A stretch of 64,000 nt of DNA from Gemmatimonadota bacterium (GTDB taxonomy: Bacteria > Gemmatimonadota > Gemmatimonadetes > Gemmatimonadales > Gemmatimonadaceae). The stretch's first letter is position 1. Each line of letters opens with the position of its first letter. The stretch covers positions 6,667-70,666 of the forward strand of contig JADKAQ010000009.1 in assembly GCA_016719105.1 (NCBI GenBank), given 5' to 3'. The position numbers were made by a program, and so were the translations under genes. The notes beneath the pieces are model-generated. The model saw nothing but the letters and a program-made list of their open reading frames with translations, was not told where the DNA came from and did not search any database. This document shows positions 23,988-34,100 of the stretch, one piece after another.

Positions 23988-24315
23988 GTGGCACGCTCCT
24001 ATCGCGCGTCTATCAATCTCGACTTCACGAAGCAAGATACGGGGGCGTATCAAGCGCTGATCCGTGCACTCATCCAAGCTGGTTGGGTCTATGTCGAGAC
24101 CAGCGCCCTTTGTCGTCGAGACGGACGACATCGGTAAGGTCTGGCGCGGAGTCGAGCTCGTCGCGAAGGGATCACAGAACGCGGGCGAGCTTTCAGCGTT
24201 CACATTCCATATTCAGAGCTCGAAGGATTTCGCCGGAGTGCCGTACAAGGGAGCCGCGACCCGTGCAAATGCTCTCACCGACATTCTGCAGCGACCGTTT
24301 CCCGTCCCTAAGTAG
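23988..24315 (+). CDS. Small hypothetical protein, frameshifted
   Basis: A GTG at 23988 opens a frame reading VARSYRASINLDFTKQDTGAYQALIRALIQAGW. After one extra C in the run near 24106 it continues as FVVETDDIGKVWRGVELVAKGSQNAGELSAFTFHIQSS, ending at 24315; together about 108 residues. Alternating strands and helices (beta-alpha-beta with a YVETSA strand) look like a small ferredoxin-type fold, as in Cas2/VapD/GhoS proteins, but I cannot assign a family. It lies upstream of hsdM in the same direction with a 600-base gap. Confidence 0.4.
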
Positions 24316-24913
24316 CCTGCCCCTGCAGCCGACACGCGCTGCAGCAGACGGCCGATCAGTATTCACGCTTCCAGATGCTTGACTGCTTTATCTGCGGCGC
24401 CTCGTCGCTGAGGCGCGGATGTGGAAGCACCTCAACGCTCGTCACGCCATCGCACATCCTCGGCGCGGCTGTCCGCACGAGCGCAGAAGGAGAAGAAGTC
24501 CTCCGGCAAGAAGAGGCGTAGCAGAAGCGTGGACCGACTCGGGCGGGGGGCCCGGGCACTGGAAGGCGCAGATGATTCCGTCGAACGTCGACGATGCTCC
24601 CGCCTGCGTCGAACCCGCCGTGCTGCCGCTCCCCAAGTGGCCGCATAACCGATCGCCGAGCTACAGTTGGTGGCGGTTCCGCCGTCGCTCGACTTTGCTC
24701 TGCGGAAGTGAAGCTCTGAAGTCTCGATCTCTCGCGCATCTTTGCGCACGCACATAAGCGGATGCTCAGGCCCCCAACCGGCACTCGCAAGCCTGTCGGC
24801 GAGTGGCCCCGATCCGCGCCGGAGTCGGCGGACGCGCTAGTCTGTGCAACTGTCAGACCCCCACCTTTCGTTGCGCTTACTCGCCTCGCCCGCAACTACC
24901 CCGATTGCCCGTC
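24316..24913. other. 598-base stretch without a supported gene
   Basis: Open frames exist on both strands, but their translations are Arg/Ser-rich and mutually overlapping, with no recognisable motif. The promoter of the hsd operon should lie in its last part; I see no strong consensus. It may hold remnants of a former gene. Confidence 0.4.
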
Positions 24914-27070
24914 ATGAACCACTCCGAAATCGTCAGTTTTCTCTTCGGTGTCGCCAACCTCATTCGCGACACCTTCAAGCGTGGCAAGTATCAGGACGTG
25001 ATCCTGCCCCTCACCGTGCTGCGGCGACTGGACTGTGTGTTGGCGGACAAGAAGGAGAAGGTGCTCGCCAAGCAGGCCGAGCTTCGCGCCAGGAAGCTCG
25101 AGGATCTCGACGCCCAGCTCCGCAGGGCCTCGGGGTTCGCCTTCTACAACACCTCACGCTACGACTTCGACAAGCTGCTGGGTGACGCGCCGCACCTCGC
25201 GGCCAACCTGCGCAACTACATCGCCGGCTTCAGCCCCAACATGCGCGAGGTCATCGAGCGCTTCGACTTCGACAACACCATCTCAAAGCTCGATGAGGCA
25301 GGACTGCTCTTCCAGGTTCTGGAGCGCTTCAGGTCGGTGGACTTGCACCCCGATCGTGTGGACAACGCGACGATGGGGACGATCTTCGAGGAGCTGCTCC
25401 GCAAATTCAACGAAGCGCTGAACGAGAATCCCGGCGAGCACTTCACGCCGCGCGACGTGATTCACCTGATGGTGGACCTGATGCTCGCTGGCGACGAATC
25501 ACGCATCCGGGGCAAGGGCGTCGTCCGCACGGTGTACGACCCCTGCTGCGGCTCGGGCGGCATGCTGATGATCACCAAGGATCACATCCGCACGGGGATC
25601 ATCCAGAACGGGCGGCTCGTACAATCGCCTATTAACCCCGACGCCGAGCTGCACCTGTTCGGGCAGGAAGTGAACCCCGAAACGTGGGCGGTCTCCAAGT
25701 CGGACCTTTATATGAAGGATCCGACCGGGCGCGACGCCGATCGCATCGCCTACGGCAGTACGCTTTCCAATGACAAGCACGGCGGCGTTGGCTTCGACTA
25801 CCTGATCGCCAACCCGCCCTACGGCAAGGACTGGAAGGGCGACGCAGACGCGGTGAAGGCCGAGCACGAACGCGGGGCGGTCGGCCGATTTGGCCCGGGG
25901 CTGCCGCGCATCAGCGACGGCCAGCTGCTCTTCCTGCTTCACATGCTGGCGCACACGAAGGACGCCGCCGAAGGGGGCTCGCGCATCGCGATCATCATGA
26001 ACGGCTCACCGCTGTTCACCGGCGATGCGGGGAGCGGGGAGAGCGAGATCCGGCGCTTCATTCTCGAGAATGACCTCCTCGACTCACTTATCGCTCTTCC
26101 GGAACAGCTCTTCTACAACACCGGTATCGCGACCTACATCTGGGTGGTGACCAACCGCAAATCACCAGCGCATCGTGGCACGGTCCAGCTTGTGGACGCC
26201 TCCGCCTTCTGGGTCCCGATGCGCAAGAGCCTGGGCGACAAGCGGCGCGAGATCCCGATCGACAATGCGCGGGAGATTCTCGCGCTCGTGAAGAACCGAC
26301 GCGACGGCGAAACACGCCGCGTGGAGAGGGACGGAGCGACGGAGGACGTGGTGGTGAGCCGCGTCTTTCCCACCTCACACTTCGGCTTTCGCAAGATCAC
26401 GGTCGAGCGGCCACTCAAGCTCAACTTCCAGGCGAGCCCGGAGCGGCTGGCGCGGCTCGAGCAGGAACGAGGCTTTGTGGCGCTCGCCCAGTCGAAGAAG
26501 AAGGGGGCGGCGGGCGCGAAGGAGCAGGCCGAAGGTCGCGCGCTTCAGACCGAGCTTCGCGCGATGCTCGCCACGCTCCCCACGAGGCTCGTAAAGGACC
26601 GGGACGAGTTCGGGAAGCCCCTTGACGCGGCCGCGAAGAAGTCCGGGGTGAAGCTCGCCGCCCCGGTGCGCAAGGCGATTCTCTCCGCCCTCTCGGAGCG
26701 GGACGAGAAGGCCAGCATCTGCCGCGACGCCGACGGGGCGCCTGAGCCCGATCCGGAACTGCGCGACACCGAGAGCGTGTCGCTCGCGGTGGGGAAGGAC
26801 CCGGTGGATACCGAGGGTGTCCCCGCCAGCGTGCGCGAGTTCTTCGCTCGCGAGGTGCTCCCCCACGTGCCGGACGCGTGGATCGACACCGCCAGACGCG
26901 ACCACAAGGACGACCTCGTTGGCCTCGTGGGCTACGAAATCAACTTCAACCGGTACTTCTATCGGTATACGCCGCCGCGTCCGCTGGAGGAGATCGAGCA
27001 GGACATCCGGGATATCGAGGGCGACATCGTTCGGATTCTGTCGGAGGTTACTGGCAGGTCCGTCGCTTAA
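24914..27070 (+). CDS. hsdM: Type I restriction-modification DNA methyltransferase subunit
   Basis: This 718-residue N6-adenine methyltransferase acts with HsdS to methylate, and with HsdR to recognise, the target site. The N-terminal helical domain starts SEIVSFLFGVANLIRDTFKRGKYQDVILPLTVLRRLD. The SAM site DPCCGSGGM is at about residue 209 and the catalytic NPPYG at about 300. GEHFTPRDVIHLMVDL is also typical. The C-terminal third is longer than in classical HsdM and has a coiled-coil ending in LEEIEQDIRDIEGDIVRIL. The ATG at 24914 is next to the conserved start; upstream codons are unsupported. It is the first gene of the operon. Confidence 0.93.
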   Translation: MNHSEIVSFLFGVANLIRDTFKRGKYQDVILPLTVLRRLDCVLADKKEKVLAKQAELRARKLEDLDAQLRRASGFAFYNTSRYDFDKLLGDAPHLAANLRNYIAGFSPNMREVIERFDFDNTISKLDEAGLLFQVLERFRSVDLHPDRVDNATMGTIFEELLRKFNEALNENPGEHFTPRDVIHLMVDLMLAGDESRIRGKGVVRTVYDPCCGSGGMLMITKDHIRTGIIQNGRLVQSPINPDAELHLFGQEVNPETWAVSKSDLYMKDPTGRDADRIAYGSTLSNDKHGGVGFDYLIANPPYGKDWKGDADAVKAEHERGAVGRFGPGLPRISDGQLLFLLHMLAHTKDAAEGGSRIAIIMNGSPLFTGDAGSGESEIRRFILENDLLDSLIALPEQLFYNTGIATYIWVVTNRKSPAHRGTVQLVDASAFWVPMRKSLGDKRREIPIDNAREILALVKNRRDGETRRVERDGATEDVVVSRVFPTSHFGFRKITVERPLKLNFQASPERLARLEQERGFVALAQSKKKGAAGAKEQAEGRALQTELRAMLATLPTRLVKDRDEFGKPLDAAAKKSGVKLAAPVRKAILSALSERDEKASICRDADGAPEPDPELRDTESVSLAVGKDPVDTEGVPASVREFFAREVLPHVPDAWIDTARRDHKDDLVGLVGYEINFNRYFYRYTPPRPLEEIEQDIRDIEGDIVRILSEVTGRSVA

Positions 27071-27114
27071 CGGATGTCGGCAGTTACGCTCAAGTGACGA
27101 CGTCTGACGAATTC

Positions 27115-27152
27115 GCAAACGTACGCACTTGCCTGCAACTGCCGACGTTTGC
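27115..27152 (+). promoter_or_regulatory. Inverted repeat upstream of abiEi, probable operator
   Basis: GCAAACGT (27115-27122) and ACGTTTGC (27145-27152) form an 8-bp perfect inverted repeat, with 22 bases between the arms, ending 11 bases before the abiEi ATG. AbiEi antitoxins are known to repress their own promoter by binding inverted repeats, so an internal regulated promoter inside the hsd operon is likely. Confidence 0.5.
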
Positions 27153-27163
27153 TAACTTCCGCC

Positions 27164-27769
27164 ATGCCGTCTACCCTCACCTTTGAAGATCTCCACCGGG
27201 CCGGCGTTGGAGCGTATTTCCGCCCCAGAGACGTTGAGCCGCTCGGAGTCACGTACTACCAGCTCCGTCAGATGGTGACCGACGGCCAGGTCGAGGCGGT
27301 GGGGCACGGGCTGTATCGCCTGGCCGAACCCGACCTGACCGAGATGGAAACGATCGCGATGGTGGCCTCGGCGATTCCGCAGGGCATCGTCTGCCTCCTG
27401 TCGGCGCTCCGCGTCCACGACATCGGCACGCAGTCGCCGTGGCAGGTCTGGATGGCGATCGACCGAAAAGCCCGAAAACCTACTCGCCTGCCATCGTCAG
27501 TCCGCATTGTACGCTTTTCGGGGGTGATGCTCACCTACGGCGTGGACACCATGTCGATGCTCGGTGCCCCCGTGCGCATCACCTCACCCGCCCGCACGGT
27601 CGTGGACTGCTTTCGCTATCGCAACAAGGTCGGACTCGATGTTGCCATGGAGGCACTGCGCGAGGCCGTGCGGACACGCAAGGCGGCAGTGAGCGAGATA
27701 GATCGCGCCGCAGAGGTGTGCCGTGTTCGCACGGTGATCGCGCCGTACCTCGCCGCGCTCTCAGTATGA
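27164..27769 (+). CDS. abiEi: AbiEi-family antitoxin (Type IV toxin-antitoxin)
   Basis: This 201-residue protein has an N-terminal winged helix (YFRPRDVEPLGVTYYQLRQMVTDGQVEAVGHGLYRLAEPD) that binds DNA. The AbiEi C-terminal domain follows, with IPQGIVCLLSALRVHDI, WMAIDRKARKP and ITSPARTVVDCFRYRNKVG. AbiE is a bacteriostatic abortive-infection system in which this protein represses the operon and neutralises the AbiEii nucleotidyltransferase. The ATG at 27164 is 93 bases after hsdM and next to the inverted repeat. Its stop codon overlaps the abiEii start (ATGA). Confidence 0.85.
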   Translation: MPSTLTFEDLHRAGVGAYFRPRDVEPLGVTYYQLRQMVTDGQVEAVGHGLYRLAEPDLTEMETIAMVASAIPQGIVCLLSALRVHDIGTQSPWQVWMAIDRKARKPTRLPSSVRIVRFSGVMLTYGVDTMSMLGAPVRITSPARTVVDCFRYRNKVGLDVAMEALREAVRTRKAAVSEIDRAAEVCRVRTVIAPYLAALSV

Positions 27770-28680
27770 CGACGCCGGAACGTGGCAGTAGCGCAGCGTC
27801 CATTCGGCATCGCCTGCGCAACGAACTGCGCGCGCGTGGGGAGGATGTGTCGCTGGGGCTGCAGCGGTATGCGTCCGAGCGGTTCCTGTATCGGCTTGGA
27901 CGTTCCGTGCATCGAGAGCGGTTCGTGCTCAAGGGGGCCACGCTGTTCGCCATCTGGGGGACGACGTACCGCCCGACACGCGATCTGGACTTCACTGCCT
28001 ACGGAGACTCTGCGGAGAACGCCGTGATCGCTGCGCTTCGAGAGGTGTGCGCCACGCCAGACGACGTGGACGCCCTGCAGTTCGACGTCGATTCGATCAC
28101 GACGGAGCCGATTCGCGATGGATCGGAGTACCCCGGCACTCGCATCCGAATCAACGCGACGCTCGGCACGTCGCGCATCCCGATCCAACTCGACCTGGGC
28201 TTCGGCAACGCCATCGTCCCCGGACCGGAGGAAGTCGAGTACCGCTCGCTGCTCGGCGACCCGCCCCCGCGGATTCTGGCGTACCCGCAGGAGTCGGTGG
28301 TCGCCGAGAAGCTGCACGCGATGGTAACGCTCGGCGAGCGGAACAGCCGCTTCAAGGACTTCTACGACATGCACACAATGGCGAGCGCATTTCGCTTCGA
28401 ACGCTCTACGCTCCTCGCGGCTGTCCGCGCCACGTTCGTACGGCGTGCAACGCCCTTTTCAGACGAGGTACCGGTGGCACTGCGGGACAACTTCTACGCT
28501 GATGCCGCGCGCGCGGAGCAGTGGCGGGCCTACGTGACGCGCAGTGGGATGACCGGCGTGTCGCAGGACTTCACGAGCGTCGGAGAGCGCGTCATCGGCT
28601 TTCTTCAGCCGTTGTGGGAGAACCTGATCACGGGAACCGACCCGCTTGGCGACTGGTCGCCTGGCGAGGGCTGGCGATGA
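27766..28680 (+). CDS. abiEii: AbiEii-family nucleotidyltransferase toxin
   Basis: The toxin is 304 residues long. Motif I/II reads VLKGATLFAIWGTTYRPTRDLDFTAYGD (GG/GA helix followed by the D-L-D metal pair). Motif III/IV follows as IQLDLGFGNAIV and VVAEKLHAMVTLGERNSRFKDFYDM, matching the K-x(n)-KDFYD block of AbiEii/MenT. Characterised members transfer nucleotides to tRNA or bind GTP and arrest growth. All catalytic positions I can recognise are intact. The ATG overlaps the antitoxin stop codon and the toxin stop codon overlaps the hsdS start, so toxin and specificity subunit are translationally linked. Confidence 0.88.
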   Translation: MTTPERGSSAASIRHRLRNELRARGEDVSLGLQRYASERFLYRLGRSVHRERFVLKGATLFAIWGTTYRPTRDLDFTAYGDSAENAVIAALREVCATPDDVDALQFDVDSITTEPIRDGSEYPGTRIRINATLGTSRIPIQLDLGFGNAIVPGPEEVEYRSLLGDPPPRILAYPQESVVAEKLHAMVTLGERNSRFKDFYDMHTMASAFRFERSTLLAAVRATFVRRATPFSDEVPVALRDNFYADAARAEQWRAYVTRSGMTGVSQDFTSVGERVIGFLQPLWENLITGTDPLGDWSPGEGWR

Positions 28681-30053
28681 GAGCGCGTGCCTACAAGCCA
28701 TATTCGGCCTACAGGGACTCCGAGGTGGAGTGGCTTGGGGAGATTCCGGCGGGGTGGGAGGTGAAGCGGTTGCGCTTCGTGAGCGATTCAAACCCTGTGC
28801 CAAGCGAGGTTCGCAGCCTGCCCGGTGATTCCGAGGTTTCGTTCGTGCCGATGGAGGCTGTCGGTAAGAATGGTGGACTCGCATTGGAGACGACGAAACT
28901 GCTCGCCGACGTGAAGGCAGGCTACAGCTACTTTCGCGACGGAGACGTGGTAATCGCGAAGATCACGCCGTGCTTCGAGAACGGAAAAGGTGCGCTTGCC
29001 GAAGGATTGACGAACGGCATCGCGTTCGGGACGACCGAGCTTCACGTACTACGCGCGCGCCATACCGCCGATCGGCGGTTCGCGTTCTACGTGACGCTGA
29101 GCGACGCATTTCGAAGACTCGGCGAAGCCGACATGTACGGCGCGGGAGGCCAGAAGCGTATTTCCGAATCATTCGTGCGCAACTTCCCGATCGCTCTCCC
29201 CTCACTCCCCGAACAACGCGCCATCGCGACGTTCCTCGACCGCGAGACCGCGCGCATCGATGCGCTGGTGGCCAAGAAGGAGCGGCTGATCACACTGCTC
29301 CAGGAACGGCGCACCGCGCTTATCACCCGTGCGGTCACCAAGGGCCTCGACCCCACCGCGGCGATGAAGGACTCCGGAGTGGAGTGGTTGGGGGAGATTC
29401 CGGCGCATTGGGAGGTGCGGCCACTACGCACGACCATCGCGAGTTGTCTGAACGGCGTATGGGGCGACGATCCTGATGGTGTCAGTGATGTCGTTTGCGT
29501 CCGTGTTGCGGATTTTGATCGAGTGCGACTCGGAGTAGACATTACTGAGCCCACTGTGCGAGCGATCGAACCGCGCGTCGTAGCCGAGAGGGGCCTCCGT
29601 TCGGGTGACCTCTTGCTGGAGAAGTCCGGTGGTGGTGAAAACCAGCCAGTCGGCGCCGTCGTGCTTTACACCCATCCAGTACCAGCGGTCTGCTCGAACT
29701 TTGTGGCGCGAGTCGTTGTCTCCGCTACAAGTGATCCGAAGTATCTAGTCTACCTGCACAAGGCGCTGTACTCGATGCGCATCAACACGAAGCATATCAA
29801 GCAAAGTACGGGCATTCAGAACCTGGACAGTAGAAGCTACTTCGGCGAAACGGGAGGAATTCCGTTGCTTGCCGAGCAGAAGGAGATCGCGGGTTACCTC
29901 GCCGCGGAGACTGCTCGCATCGACGCCCTCAGCGCCCGCATCCGCGCCGCCATCACCCGAGTCCAAGAACTCCGCACCGCCCTCATAGCCGCCGCGGTAA
30001 CCGGCAAGATCGACGTTCGTGACCACGAGTCGTCCGGCGGACGCCAAACATGA
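28677..30053 (+). CDS. hsdS: Type I restriction-modification specificity subunit
   Basis: The 458-residue DNA-recognition subunit is built as two half-repeats. Each begins with a near-identical motif (SEVEWLGEIPAGWEV at residue 15 and SGVEWLGEIPAHWEV at 231). Each has a variable target-recognition domain and ends in a conserved coiled coil (LPEQRAIATFLDRETARIDAL and LAEQKEIAGYLAAETARIDAL). The two recognition domains differ, so the target should be a bipartite asymmetric sequence. Overlaps abiEii before it and the metallopeptidase-like gene after it. Confidence 0.92.
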   Translation: MRARAYKPYSAYRDSEVEWLGEIPAGWEVKRLRFVSDSNPVPSEVRSLPGDSEVSFVPMEAVGKNGGLALETTKLLADVKAGYSYFRDGDVVIAKITPCFENGKGALAEGLTNGIAFGTTELHVLRARHTADRRFAFYVTLSDAFRRLGEADMYGAGGQKRISESFVRNFPIALPSLPEQRAIATFLDRETARIDALVAKKERLITLLQERRTALITRAVTKGLDPTAAMKDSGVEWLGEIPAHWEVRPLRTTIASCLNGVWGDDPDGVSDVVCVRVADFDRVRLGVDITEPTVRAIEPRVVAERGLRSGDLLLEKSGGGENQPVGAVVLYTHPVPAVCSNFVARVVVSATSDPKYLVYLHKALYSMRINTKHIKQSTGIQNLDSRSYFGETGGIPLLAEQKEIAGYLAAETARIDALSARIRAAITRVQELRTALIAAAVTGKIDVRDHESSGGRQT

Positions 30054-31124
30054 GTCACGCCACGAACAAGTCCTGGGGCGACCCGTCACGCCACTACGCA
30101 TCGCATGGCACGGTCGAAGACAAGCAAAGTGCTGCCGAAAAGTCGATAGAGGCTGTGGAGAAGAGGTGGGCGCACTTACTCGAAGCCGCCATGCCCGGCG
30201 CACGACAACAAGTTGAGCAGGCATTTCGCCAGTGGAACTCGGTACTTCGGGATCAGGTGCGGAGCGAGACGGCCCTTCGACTCTCGGTCGGAAACGAGTC
30301 CCAGTCTGTCCCGGTGCGGGTGTCGGACGGCCTACCACGTCCGTTCGCTGAAACGTTGTTGACGTTTCCGAACTACGAGTGGCTCATTCTCAACCGTCCG
30401 GACATCGAAGCCACGGCCCGTGGCGCCCTTCTGATCGCGCAAAACCACGAATCGGCCGCGGCGATGGTGCGCGAGCAGGGTGTCGTTGCGTCAGGAGAGG
30501 GGCTCGGCGACACCGCCACGACAGCCAGATTGTTGCTGGCGGAGCTCGACCGACTCGAAGCCATCAAGCGGATTGCTGACTGTCGGGAGGACGTGATGGG
30601 CGCGTACTTCTTTCGCGTGCCCGAGATTCGTCTCTTCTGGGTGCCGATCGGCATCGTTGCTCGACTACTGGGCGTGCCCATCGAGGCACTCACCGTCGTA
30701 GTGCTGACGCACGAACTCGCGCACGCATACAGCCATCTCGGCCGAGATATCGATAGCGAATCGTGGCGTACCTCCAGCTTCGCGAGCGCCGACATGCACA
30801 TCGTCGAAGGCATCGCTCAGTTCTACACGCAGGTGATCTGCGAGGCCCTCCAGTCACGATTCCTGCTGCGCGGATCGCGTTCGAAGCACTCATCAAGAAC
30901 CAGTCCGGACCCTACACCGCTTACCGAGAGTGGGTCACGGAGAGCGAGCGGGGGGAGAGGTCGTTCGCGTCGCCATGATCGAGTGCCGCTCGCGTGACAT
31001 TGTCAGCACCGAGGAGTTTGTGGACGCCATTGATCGCTATCGGCAACAGGTCAAGGGACGTCCAGGATACGCACGGACAGACGGGTCCGCGCCGCGCTCG
31101 CAACAGAACTCAGGCACACCTTAG
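30050..31124 (+). CDS. HExxH metallopeptidase-like protein in the hsd operon, two frameshifts
   Basis: The ATG overlaps the hsdS stop codon. A helical N-terminal region is followed by the zinc motif LTHELAHAYSHLG (His221, Glu222, His225). A Glu in IVEGIAQF follows 27-28 residues after the second His, a spacing like gluzincin peptidases. The frame shifts near 30850 (to IPAARIAFEALIKNQSGPYTAYREWV) and again in a G-run near 30955 (to RVAMIECRSRDIVSTEEFVDAIDRYR), ending at 31124, two bases before hsdR. The intact protein would be about 358 residues. I know no standard Type I system component like it; a role as accessory effector or regulator is open. Confidence 0.6.
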
Positions 31125-31126
31125 CA

Positions 31127-34100
31127 ATGCCCGACATCTCCGAGCGCTCGTTCGAGGATTCCATCGAGTGCGGCTTGCTCGCGCACGGCCCCGATGCCTG
31201 CGCCGGGCCTGCGCCCGTGGTCCGCGAGACCGCGCCGCCGTACGGCGAGACGCCGCCGGGCGGCTATCGCAGACGTTCTCAGGACGACTACGATCGCGTC
31301 CTCTGCCTGCTTCCGCGCGATGTCGTGGACTTCGTGGTCGCCACGCAGCCCAAGGAGTGGGAGAAGCTCAAGCAGCACCACGGCGCCGCCGTCAAGGAAC
31401 AGTTCCTCAAGCGGCTTGCCGCCGAACTCGAGCGGCGCGGCGCGCTCGATGTGCTGCGCAATGGCCTCAAGGACTCGGGGTGCAAGTTCCGCCTCGCGTA
31501 CTTTCGCCCGGCCAGTGCACTGAACGAAGAGACGCGTCGCCTGCACGCCGCAAATCTGTTCTCCATCGTGCGGCAAGTGCGCTACGGACTCTCGCATGAG
31601 AAGAGTCTCGACCTCGTGCTCTTCCTGAACGGAATCCCCATCTTCACGGCCGAGCTCAAGAACCCGCTCTCCGGCCAGACCGTGCAGGAGGCCATTCGTC
31701 AGTACCAGCGCGACCGCGACCCGCGTGACCCGCTGCTGGGCTATGGCCGCTGCCTGGCGCACTTCGCCGTGGACCCGGAGTTGGCCTATGTGACGACGCA
31801 GCTCGTCGGGCCCAGAACACGCTTCCTCCCCTTCAATCAGGGGAAGTTCGGCGGCGCCGGCAATCCCCCCGTGCCGCCTACACGAAGTGGCTACGCAACG
31901 GCGTACCTGTGGGAGGAGACCTGGGCCCGCGACAGCGTGCTCGATCTCATCCGGCAGTTCGTGCACGAGATCGAGGAGGAAGACGACAAGGGGCGCAAGA
32001 CGGGGAAACGTTTTCTCGTATTCCCGCGCTACCAACAGCTCGATTGCGTGCGCCGCCTCGTGACCGACGCGCGCTCGCGCGGCCCCGGGCAGCGCTATCT
32101 CATCCAGCACTCGGCGGGGAGCGGTAAGAGCTTCACCATCGGGTGGCTCGCGCATCAACTCGCCACGCTGCACAACGCGAAGGACGAAAGGGTGTTCGAC
32201 TCCATCGTGGTCATCACCGACCGCCGCGTGCTCGACCGGCAGCTGCAAACCACGATGCGTCAGCTCGAACAGACGCTCGGCGTGGTGGAGAACATCGACA
32301 CCACCTCGCGCAAGCTCAAGGAAGCGCTCGAGTCGGGGAAGACAATCATCGTCACCACGCTACAGAAGTTTCCCGTGATCGCGAAGGAGATCGGCGAGCT
32401 GTCGGGGAAGCGATTCGCGGTCATCGTGGACGAGGCTCACTCGTCGCAGTCGGGTGAGAGCACCAAGAGTCTCAAAGGCGTGCTGAGCGCGGGCTCGCTG
32501 GAGTCGGCCGAGGGCGAGGAGTCGGGAGAAGCCACACCAGAAGAGGAACTCGAGAACACCATCCTCGCCGAGATCGCGGCGCGCGGGCCGGTTCCGAATC
32601 TGTCGATGTTTGCATTCACTGCGACGCCAAAGCCCAAGACGCTCGAGCTCTTCGGGACCAAACGCCCCGAAGGGACGTTCGCGCCGTTCCACCTATACAG
32701 CATGCGGCAGGCGATCGAGGAGGGGTTCATCCTCGACGTGCTGGCCAACTACAGCACCTACACCGCCTACTGGCGGCTGCTCAAGAAGGTGGAGGATGAC
32801 CCACGCTACGAGAGGGGGAAGGCCGAATACCTGCTCAAGTCTTTCGTCGAGCTGCATCCGCACGCGATCGCCGAGAAGGTGCGGATCTGCGTGGAGCACT
32901 TTGCGGCGAACACACAGACTGCGATTGGTGGCAGGGCGAAGGCGATGATCGTCACGCGGTCACGTCTGCACGCGGTTCGCTACAGGCTGGCTGTGGACAA
33001 GTATCTCGCGGAGCGCGGGTACCCTTTCAAGGCGCTGGTGGCGTTCTCCGGGTCGGTGCAGGATCGTGGCAAGACGTACACAGAGTCCGGAATGAACGGC
33101 TTGCCCGAGACGCAGACGGCCAAGACGTTCGAATCCGCCGAGTATCGCTTCCTGATCGTGGCCAACAAGTTCCAGACCGGGTTCGACCAGCCGCTGTTGC
33201 ACACTATGTACGTGGACAAGAAGCTCGGCGGGGTGAACGCGGTGCAGACGCTGTCGCGGCTCAACCGGACGCACCCAGAGAAGAGCGGCACGTCGGTGCT
33301 CGACTTCGCGAACGAGGCGGCGGAGATCAAGGGTGCGTTCGAACCGTATTTCGAGACCACGTTGCTGTCGGAGGCGACGGATCCCAACCTGCTGTACGAA
33401 CTGCAAACGCGGCTTGCGACGTTTCCGGTGTACACCGAGGCAGACGTGACAGGACGTTCGCGGCGGCGTACTTCAACCCGAAGACGACGCAGGACAAGCT
33501 GTATGTCCCGCTGGCTCATCCGGTCGAACGCTGCCTTGCGCTTGGCGCGGATGAGCGCCACGAGTTCCGGGGGCAACTCACGGACTTCGTCAGGCTCTAC
33601 GCCTTCCTGGCGCAGGTGCTCCGTTCGCGGACGGGACCTCGAGAAGCTCTACGTTTTCGCGCGTTACCTGCGACGCTTGCTGCCCGCAGAACGGGAGGAG
33701 CTGCCGGTTGAGGTTCAGCAGAACATCGACATGGAGTCGTACCGGATTCAGCAGACCGGCAGCGGAAAGATCGCGCTGGACCGGAAACCCGGCGTGCTGG
33801 ATCCCTCGGCGACCAAGGGGGCGCACGGCACGACGCCTGATGAGATGGAGACGCTGTCGCGCATCATCGCCGAGCTGAACGAGCGGTTCGGACTTAACCT
33901 TGGGCCGGAGCACAAGGTCACCATCACGCAGATGATGGAGCGGCTGGACGACGACCCGGCGCTCGACGCGGCAGCTCGGGTCAACACACGCGAGAACGTG
34001 CGGCTCACGTTCGACCAGAAGGTGGAGCAGGTGATCCAGGACATCGTGGACTCGAACTTCGAGCTCTACAAGCGCATCACCGACGATCGTGCTTTTGGCG

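Noticed and set aside
24316..24913. Short frames upstream of hsdM as genes
   Set aside because: They overlap each other on both strands, have no ribosome sites or motifs, and are Ser/Arg-rich.
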